A stretch of DNA of 64,000 nt from Maea johnstoni (Eukaryota > Annelida > Polychaeta > Spionida > Magelonidae). The position numbers and the translations under genes are program-made. Numbering within the stretch: position 1 is the first letter of the stretch; each line of letters starts with the position of its first letter. Below, piece by piece: positions 1 through 64,000 of this stretch. Where the stretch lies: the NCBI GenBank assembly GCA_963942565.1, contig OZ012690.1, forward strand, positions 40,902,401 to 40,966,400, given 5' to 3'. The notes beneath the pieces were generated by a model. It made no database searches, had not been told where the DNA came from, and worked only from the letters and a program-made list of their open reading frames with translations.

Positions 1-285
1 GTCTTTTTGGACACACAAACCCTTAAAAAGCACCCCTCAGGACACCCAAAATTTTTGGTGAGGAATTTCTTAAAATGTCAATGTCAAGCATAAAACCAAA
101 TTTTTTCATCTCCATATTATTCCTATGACATTGTATAAGGATAGCATGCCTTATTTTGATAAAGTCATACATGTTGATGGTTGAAATCTGAGTGTATTGT
201 GGTACCCCTCAAAAATTTGGACACCCAAAAGTTTTTCAATTGCCAATTTTAGGCACCCAGTTTCTAAATCCTGGCTAAGACCCTG
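1..285. mobile_element. hAT-like MITE family A copy, cut by window edge
   Basis: Interior family words from position 1; ends CTGGCTAAGACCCTG at 285. ATRX intron after exon 18. Confidence 0.8.
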
Positions 286-430
286 CTTTCAGGTGCGGTA
301 AGATAGCCCTGCACAACACCGCACATTTATATAGTGACCAAGCCAACTTGCTACAATGCAGATAGCTAGAAGGTTACGACGGGATTAAAATATTTGAAGA
401 AAAGAAAGACTTGTAGCTAATCAGACATAC

Positions 431-20299
<19,869 letters not shown>

Positions 20300-20300
<1 letters not shown>

Positions 20301-21207
20301 TCGAAAAGACTAATTACTGACGTATTGTCACGTGGGTACATCTCATTAACATAATTTATGCGTGACGTCATGTCATGTGACCTAATTAATATGCACATAT
20401 GCAAATTAGAAAGTTTCATGTCTTTAAGTTATTTGCATAAATGTTTACTTCCATGTGTTTTGGTAAAAAAATGAGCGAAAATAGGGTCCGTGTACGTCAA
20501 CATTGGCTCGAGACGTCATGGAGTATTTTTGAAGTTTTGGCAGTGTAAATCATTAAACTTGCATAATAAATTACTAGAAAAAGTTATAACAACTCAAGAC
20601 CATACCATATTCTAAATGCGAAGTTAAAAATCGCTCAAAAAAGCAAAGTTTTTTACAGATAAAAAAGGGGTTCATAAAATAAACTTAAATATCATTGGAA
20701 AAGAATTTGATCACGCTGTCTGGTAGTTGCCCTCAGTGACAGCTCTTAAATTAACACTTTTTCATTTTGATAGGTGGTTTCCTTCAGTCTGCCGTGGTTT
20801 TTAAGCTTTTCGAAGTAGGATGTGAAACATCCAAATAATGCGCACTTTCTCCACATAGCGAGCCACATGTCGACGTCGAAGTGAGTCATGCTTCAAGTCT
20901 GATATCAGCAAAATGAAGGAAATTACAAAAGCTTTACGATTATATTTTTAGCGAAATGCACTTATTTGTTTTGTTTATGGTATTTCATCTAGCATGAAAT
21001 GATATATGACCAATTTATTCGCGCCTAGAAAGATGTGCGGTCTTTAGATCCCAAGCCAAGCGGGCACCTGCAGCTGCTGCATTAGTTGCGACTGCTCAAT
21101 GTGTGTGCGCATGCGCAATCACCAAAAAATGGCTGCCTGTCAGAGGATAAGGTGTTTGATGTTTATGCTGTGATATTCAGTCGGATTATACCATCTGAGG
21201 AGCTACG
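20300..21207. promoter_or_regulatory. Bidirectional ATRX/SLAIN promoter region
   Basis: The two genes are divergent, with under 1 kb between first exons. Motifs readable here are CACGTG at 20329-20334, a perfect CRE TGACGTCA at 20363-20370, a GACGTCA at 20512-20518, an NRF1-like TGCGCATGCGCA at 21106-21117 and a YY1-like AAAATGGCTGCC at about 21126-21137. A second YY1-like ATGGCGGCC lies at 20281-20290 on the ATRX side. There is no TATA box or clear CpG island. NRF1 plus YY1 sites next to start sites are typical of housekeeping promoters. Shared control is inferred. Confidence 0.6.
21129..21173 (+). promoter_or_regulatory. Upstream ORF before the SLAIN start codon
   Basis: ATGGCTGCC opens a 14-codon ORF ending TGA at 21171-21173, 34 nt before the main ATG at 21208. 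Its ATG overlaps the YY1-like motif, which usually sits just downstream of the start site, so it may be in the leader. Whether it is transcribed depends on the exact start. Confidence 0.35.
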
Positions 21208-57639
<36,432 letters not shown>

Positions 57640-57689
57640 CCTAGGCACATTACTAATGCTGTTGCTGCTGCTGCTGCGGCAACCGCAAC

Positions 57690-57966
57690 TAGGGGTGGAT
57701 ACTGTTAGATGGTACGGGTACTGGTATCAGTACTGGTGTCATACCGGTTCATTCCTTAATATTAAAGGTGCTTTTAACGATGCTGATCATTGTGAAGTTA
57801 TCATTTATTAAAGTTTGTCTATGATCCTAAACATGACTATTCCGAACAAAGTTTATATGATGATTATGCAATCAAGTACCATTAACAGTACCATTAAAAT
57901 ACTGTACCGTTTGATTTGTACCGATACCATACCATACCATTTCGTTCTTAGAGGTATCCATCCCTA
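57690..57966. mobile_element. hAT-like MITE in the SLAIN 3' UTR
   Basis: Ends TAGGGGTGGATAC and GTATCCATCCCTA are inverted repeats; interior rich in GGTACGGGTACTGG/ACCATACCATACC. No convincing 8-bp duplication. It starts 51 bases after the SLAIN stop codon. Confidence 0.7.
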
Positions 57967-58130
57967 CGGACAACAAGAATCTTCTCTACATACAGCCAGC
58001 AGCAAGCTGTCAGGAAATGACCAAAGTCAGAAAGAAACTCCTAGCCAACAGCCACATTTTCAAGATAATTACATTTTGAAGATATTGAGGGGAAAAATAT
58101 GAAATGTTTCAAGACAAGAAATAGCTCCTT

Positions 58131-58344
58131 TTAACCCTTATGCTGCTGGTGGCTAATTTGGCCAATACAAAATGATGCAAAAATCTGAAAAAAAAATACT
58201 AAACCCTGGCACATGGGTACCCATATGAGTGTGCTCTACAAGAGCTATCCAATGAATACCAACATGACAGGGTTTAGATGGATTTTCAAACATCTTTCAT
58301 CATTGTGCTTTGGGCGAAAGCAGCCTTAGCATTGGAAGGGTTAA
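58131..58344. mobile_element. TTAA-flanked MITE family C copy
   Basis: TTAACCCTTATGCTGCTGGT to CATTGGAAGGGTTAA, TTAA at both ends. Downstream of SLAIN. Confidence 0.85.
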
Positions 58345-61300
58345 GGGCAAGGAAACAGCTTCTTAAATGAACAGGACGTTTTCAGACTATTTTGAGCAAA
58401 GTCTGGAAGCATCTTGGTTTACTGCTATATTTCAAGGAAAGCAAAGAAACAAATGGATCACACGTTTATTATAATGGGAAAAGATTTTCTCAAAGGAAGG
58501 GCTGGGACGTGTTTGAGGGGATGCCATGGATGCATGTGGTATATTGATATATTGCATTGCCAGAAATCTAAAAAAAAACTCTGCAATGCTGAATGTTTTA
58601 AAAGACCTTTTATGATGTATATGATGGGGCCTTAGGATTTTATACGGAGGCAAGCCAGTCTGTTAGATAATGATCCTGATGTAAATATTGATTGTGGTCA
58701 TCTGCCAAAAACCTTAGTACAATTCCACACCTTTGGATGTAGCGCAACTCTAGAATAATACAAAGTTATTATGTGTGTATGTTGGTCATGATGATGATTG
58801 TTACAAAAAAATTGGAACATTGTGTCATGTATGTGGTTTAGCCCATTCATGCCTGGAGATCAACTTGACAACAAGTGTCACCTGGAGATCTCCAGGCATG
58901 AAAAGGTAAAGGTCCCCAGAGATTACCTCAAGGGTCCATCATTGACCAGTGTTCAGAAGATGATGCCGATTATATCTGCCAAGAGTATGTGGTAAAAACA
59001 TGGCAGAATAGTGGCGAGAAGAGGGCTTAGTATTTCTGTATGGGGATGATTATCCTGATGGTGATGATGATGAGTAAGAAGCTGGTTTTCAAGTAAACAC
59101 AGAAAAAAATCCCAGGCTCGTACAAGCTTGGCATCTTGGCACCCGGCTATACTCACAGTCAGGATCTCCTGGCTCATATGCCAGAAAATTTGTACCATTC
59201 TTTCAGTCTTTGCGGATGCAGAAATTTCAACCCCTGCATCAGCTGATGGTGGGTACGCCCAGTAATTTCAACCTCCCAGGTTTTGTAGGAGTGGGAAAAA
59301 ATTCTCGGCCCATAAGAGTCCAGGACTTGCGTGAGTATAGATGGGTGCAAAGTCGGCCGGGTCCACTGGCTCAGGCTCCCATGGGCCTGGGGACTATTTC
59401 GGGTTTGTACGAGCCTGTGAATTTTTTCCTGTGTACTTATCTCTGGAACATGAGTCCTGTGATGGAGTTGTTGAGGGTCTCATCAGTTTTGGTGTTCAAT
59501 GATCTCTACAAGACGCCAATCAGATTGACCGTTGCACACTGTATAACTGTGAGAAGATTCTTGTTGAGAGGAGAGTGTCGCCCTGACAGCTAGATGTGCA
59601 CTGTTGTGGTGGTCACCCAGGTTCTACCCAGCATTCTACGTGATACAGGGTTTTCATCACTAGCCATCTATTTATATATTATTTGTACCTATGTTAGGTA
59701 TCCGGCTCCTTCTTCTGGAGGGTTCCATTACGCAATGGCGCACGTCTAGCTGAGCAGGGTTTTTGGTGCTTTGTATTGTGGTGGATTCTGTAGCAAATAG
59801 TCACCGTGTAACTATTTCTTATCGACAGTGTTGGTGGTATGAAGGAAGACTCTTATCACTCTTTTGTAGTACTGTTTTTGCTAGGGATGTGGGATTCACT
59901 ATGTGATTTTTAGAGCAATGCCTGAGGTGAAGCATGGATGCATTTTTGTCTTGCAAACCTGTTTCTGGTCTGATAATCATGTGACGCCTTAAAGGAACAT
60001 GATTTGGTGTATATGTATTTGTAGCACTTTCCTAAAATCTGTAACAAAGAGATATTTTGCACGTCCTTAGTTGTTAACTTCCTTCTAATCTCTTAATCAC
60101 TTAAAATGGTATCACTTCAAAATGATTTGGAAGTTAATCGCATAACCAATAGAGATAATGAACTATCCAAACACTTCGGCTTTCACAAATGATAAGATTA
60201 ATGGATAGATATTATCTAAGCCAGATTTTGTCATAAAATGCTTCTGAACCTTAAGCAGCAGCCAGTTCTTTAGTTCCATCAGGTATGCCATGGGGCCAAT
60301 GAATTATTCCATCCCAAAACTTGCGTATGCCTCTACTTGCGCTGTATGGAATCAAAACTAACCAAAGCTCCCATGTTCTTGATCTCTGTGTGAAGTCTTT
60401 CTGGCCATGCCTATTGAAAACCTTCCGCTGTGCTCTATCCAGAATGTATTGAGATGTGTATTTTTGCTATGAGTTGCTGGTTAAAGCACATGTGGGGCAT
60501 GGTGGTCGCGAATGTAGTATTCTCTCTCAACTCAGGCTGTGCTAGGAGGGCGAAGAGGCACAAACATGTGGGTTTGAATTGAGCCTGCTAAGAGATAGGG
60601 ATTGGCTCCTTTAAAAATTTTGCAATTACAGACACTAGCGACATTTCCTTAATGATACAATATCTTAAAAAATAATTTTAACAATACTTCCTGCCGTCGG
60701 AGCCTTTTGATTTGTTAAGTTTAGCTCAATCAACTTATAAAATTTTGCTGATAAATAGTGAACTGCCTTCGTGTGGAGATATCCTGATAGCAGTTAAGTC
60801 AAATGTATATTATTAAGCTGTATCGGTATAGCAGATGTTAAACGATAAAATACTTTTTCCTATTCAACATAGATATTTGACACTGTATTGAGTACCAGTA
60901 CCAATCCCTACTAGAAGGGCAAAGAGAAACCAATGTGTTGGGCTGAGCCTGCTTAAGGAACATTAAATCATTTAACATAACCAAAGAAACAATTAAAGTG
61001 AAACTGTAAGTCCATTTGTTACCAAAAACAAGCTCCATGCTGCCTCAACCATAAACACCTCTGTTTGGAGAATGAAGAAGTTATTGATATGTAGAAACTT
61101 TTTATGTGATTACTGCTTGGGCTGTTGCAGGTGTCCCTACTCTTTTACTACGATGGACATATATTAGAATGAAGGGGAATGGGGTAAAATAACAAGATAT
61201 GTTACTGGTAAGCAGTTTTTGACCTTCATGTATGAATGATTTCTTGTCCCTTTAATAAGGTAAAATCATTCATTTGTACTTCATTAAAAAGGTGTTTATT

Positions 61301-61636
61301 CTCATTATGTAAAACAATTACCCAGTATACTGCAATCAGTTGGTTATTAACAAGATATTCTGCTCAGAGAAAATGTTTTTGATCTGCACAATCTGTACCT
61401 CAGCACATGAGGTCGTGATATGGAAATTTAGGAAATGTAGAACGTTTTGTACCTCAAAGCAAAGTGTTGTCAGGTATTTCATACAGGACCCTTTGCATTT
61501 GTATTGTTTGCTTTATATGTAATGACTAGGTTATTGAAGAGCTGGGATAAAGGGCGAGGTCGGTTCATCCTGTGGGGATGTGAGCAGTACTGTATCATGT
61601 CCCAGTATTATCAGAGTATATGTAAAGGTGGCACAT

Positions 61637-61848
61637 AACCCTTTCACTGATGGTGGCTAATTTGGTCAAAACAAAATGGTGCGAAAAATGCTGAAATAGG
61701 ACAGGAACGCAGTCATACTGGTACTCATCTGATAGTACTCATCAAAAGCTATCTAATGAATACCGACATGACAGGGTTTAACCTGTTTTCCAACATTTTT
61801 GCAGTTATGTGTCTTGGAAAAAGTAGCCTCAGAATGAGAAGGGTTTAG
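61637..61848. mobile_element. TTAA-type MITE family C copy, ends decayed
   Basis: ATAACCCTTTCACTGATGGT to GAGAAGGGTTTA; interior clearly family C. Confidence 0.72.
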
Positions 61849-63794
61849 GCAAACCAAGTGTATCGATACGGAAGAGACTAGAACTGTGCATATATTTATC
61901 CTTAATTTATTATTGTTACATTTATAGGGGAAGGGAATTGGTAGTATCGCTTCAGCATCTTGCTTGGGAATTATTTTAGCAACTTGTGGACAAATCTTTC
62001 CTCTGCCATCTCATATCCAGCTCCATCTACTGGTATTGTATTAAAAGGCAAGGGTTTTGGTGGAATAGTCATTTCTAGCTGCTCCAACCAAAATCTGATA
62101 AAGACTTTGGTTAGTTAAGACAACTCATAAAAACTTTCTTTTGCCACCCATTTCCATTGTGTGTATTGAAATGGTGTGTTTCATAATGAAAAAACTGACA
62201 ATCTCTTACGGCCATTTTGATATTACAATGCTGTACGATGTATGTAACAAACCTTCATGATCACCGTTTAACAGGCTTTTAGAAAATGTTGCTTTACAAG
62301 CTTGTGGAAAATGAATAACATAACCGTGTGGCATCCATGATACTTACAGGCTTGTACTGGTGTCATCATAGTTATAGTTCGACATCATTGTATGGGCTTT
62401 TAGCAAATGATAATCATCACAAGATCATTGATTAATGTGCCTGTGCGTGTTTGGCTTGAAAATGACTGCATTGGGATCCTTCAATGGTGCATCACAGCTT
62501 TTGTACGACACCCATACAGTGTTGTCATTTTTTGCTGTGTAGTATGCAGTAGAGTTGGACTGTGTTGGCTAATTTGAGCTGGCCTTAGCAGGGTTGCTTC
62601 TGAGATACTCAAGCATACTAGAAATACCCTAATGCTACACAAATTACTTCCTAAACCAGTACAATTTAAACAAATAGACGGGATATATTATCTTAACTTT
62701 CTTCTCTCACTTTTGCGATACACGAAGTCCCTTAAAGCTGTTGCTAGTGTTTTATTTCGGCAATGATAAAGGATTTTGAACACCCTAGTTTGCTACTGTA
62801 TGTATTTTGTCCACAGTTGCCTAAGTAAGTCCCACACTGTACCATAAAACCGCCAGCACCTGTAGATGTCTTGATGGTGGTGACGAGGCGTAGCGCCATC
62901 TTTTTGTGGTGATGGAAACTAATCATTGAGACTTCTACACTAAACCAGAGGTTGTTTAAGATAGCTGCAAAAAACTCAAGTTTGGGTGGCCCAAATAGTG
63001 TGCCATGTCAGTGATCTATTCCATGCAAGTCTTAATTTATCAATACTAATTGAACAAAGCTCTTGTACCTTTTAGATTGGTACACTGGGTTATTTTAGAA
63101 TAGAATCATTCTTTCAGATTCACAGGAATTTTCCTAAAAGGTGGCTCAATACATTGTACTAGTGTTAGCTACAATATTGGGTTTGCCTCTGACATACCTA
63201 CTGCCGTTTATGGTGAAAAATGGTGACATATGCCTATAATATTTGCAGTCTTTTAGATTGGCTGGTAGGGACTATTCTTTAGTAACCATATTGAGGCACT
63301 TGTTCCACGAAAGTATTATGTAGGATATCTGAACGGTTGCATGAGGTCATGTGGGAAAAGCAGAAGTATTTTAGAATTGTAAATGAGGATTTCTTGACAA
63401 GGACCTCTGGATTCTCTCACTTTTTTTAGTAAAACTAAATATGGGATATTGAGCAGCAGGAGATAAAAATCATTGATGTGTGAATTTTTTCTTGTCATCA
63501 CTAAAAGTATATGCAATGTCATAGGTACAATCATTTGTATAATGAATGATTTATTCTATTTGTTTCTTCAGCTGCAGTTGAGGGGTTATTTATTATCCTA
63601 ACATGAACAAGTTACTCCTTGAGCACAGTGTATGATCAGCTTCACAAAGAGGAACTAAAAACCTAAAGGAGTTTGCATTTCATTAGAAAATACTGATATC
63701 AGCCAGTGAAGTGATATATTTCATGTCTTAAGTAGATTACTGTGAAATCTACTTTTCATTATGTATAAATTTGCAAAACCCTTGTGAAATAGAC

Positions 63795-63965
63795 TAATTA
63801 CCCATTTGTGCTTGCAGCGGCCGAAACAGTCTGATTATTTTGCTGAAATATTTCTTGGAAAGCAGAGTTGATAGGATATTTGAAGGAGATTTTTTATCTA
63901 AATACTAACAACAACTCTCCATATCTTTTGTAAAATAATTCTGATTCCCAAATTTAATTTTGAAG
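63795..63965. mobile_element. TTAA-type MITE family D, partial
   Basis: TACCCATTTGTGCTTGCAGC and AACAACTCTCCATATCTTTT are family D words; truncated by a C-run near the window edge. Confidence 0.6.
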
Positions 63966-64000
63966 AATATAATTTTGATCCCCCCCCCCCCCCCCTACTC

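Larger units (their letters stand above)
57640..64000 (+). other. SLAIN 3' UTR and downstream sequence, no further gene seen
   Basis: The 3' UTR begins here; its end cannot be fixed because I see no convincing AATAAA in good context. It includes a hAT-like element (57690-57966), two TTAA-flanked elements (58131, 61637), a partial D-family copy (about 63795) and a C-run near 63981. The longest ORF (59210-59593, 127 codons) resembles no family I know and lacks splice or composition support. Confidence 0.55.

Noticed and set aside
59210-59593. 127-codon ORF downstream of SLAIN
   Set aside because: No recognisable domain, no conserved motif, no clear gene context; could be chance in 3' UTR.
63964-64000. 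C-run at the right edge (also 16950 and a G-run near 33601)
   Set aside because: Homopolymer tracts; length may be affected by sequencing, no function claimed.

Overview
This window is animal nuclear DNA. It is AT-rich, with long introns, canonical GT-AG splice sites and dense short DNA-transposon remnants. Two host genes lie head to head: an ATRX orthologue on the minus strand (5' end near 20.3 kb, running off the left edge) and a complete SLAIN1/2 orthologue on the plus strand (ATG at 21208, stop at 57639). Both proteins align along their length with the vertebrate families but are clearly diverged. The intron repeat load and an active-looking DIRS element suggest a non-vertebrate bilaterian, perhaps a marine invertebrate. 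I cannot name the species.

ATRX (about 431-20300, minus): one non-coding first exon and 17 coding exons, all phase-consistent, encode the first ~1,805 residues. In order these are a short N-terminus, the ADD domain (GATA-like and PHD-like zinc fingers), a long acidic/basic Ser-Lys-Glu-rich region with internal tandem repeats, the DAXX-binding-like region, and the start of the SNF2 helicase (Walker A GLGKT and motif Ia). The DEGH box and the second helicase lobe lie beyond position 1.

Shared promoter (about 20.3-21.2 kb): under 1 kb separates the two first exons. It holds CRE-like, E-box, NRF1-like and YY1-like motifs, and a small upstream ORF before each coding sequence.

SLAIN (21208-57639, plus): ten coding exons encode 518 residues. 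They carry an N-terminal coiled coil, the conserved exon-5 ARMQEESLRQ block, an RRSLPNL block and a C-terminal row of four SxIP (EB1-binding) motifs. The family tracks microtubule plus ends and recruits ch-TOG/XMAP215. Two SLAIN exons sit in tandem arrays that copied their splice sites. Exon 3 has three extra in-frame 3' splice sites upstream (81-84 bp units). Exon 4 has two extra acceptors upstream and three extra donors downstream, the latter in 125-bp units that each also carry a CTCF-like core motif.

Mobile DNA: SLAIN intron 3 carries a young, whole-looking DIRS-type tyrosine-recombinase retrotransposon (37138-43946) with Gag-like, RT/RNase H and recombinase frames, inverted terminal repeats and an internal complementary region. 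Many non-autonomous DNA transposons occupy the introns of both genes: hAT-like elements with 8-bp duplications, a CAGGG-ended family with 5-bp duplications (seven copies), TTAA-flanked piggyBac/Kolobok-like elements, an AAGGCCT-ended palindromic family, and one GGGCCATATCA-ended element with a 4-bp duplication.

Downstream of SLAIN (57640-64000) I find no further gene, only probable 3' UTR, repeats and AT-rich sequence.
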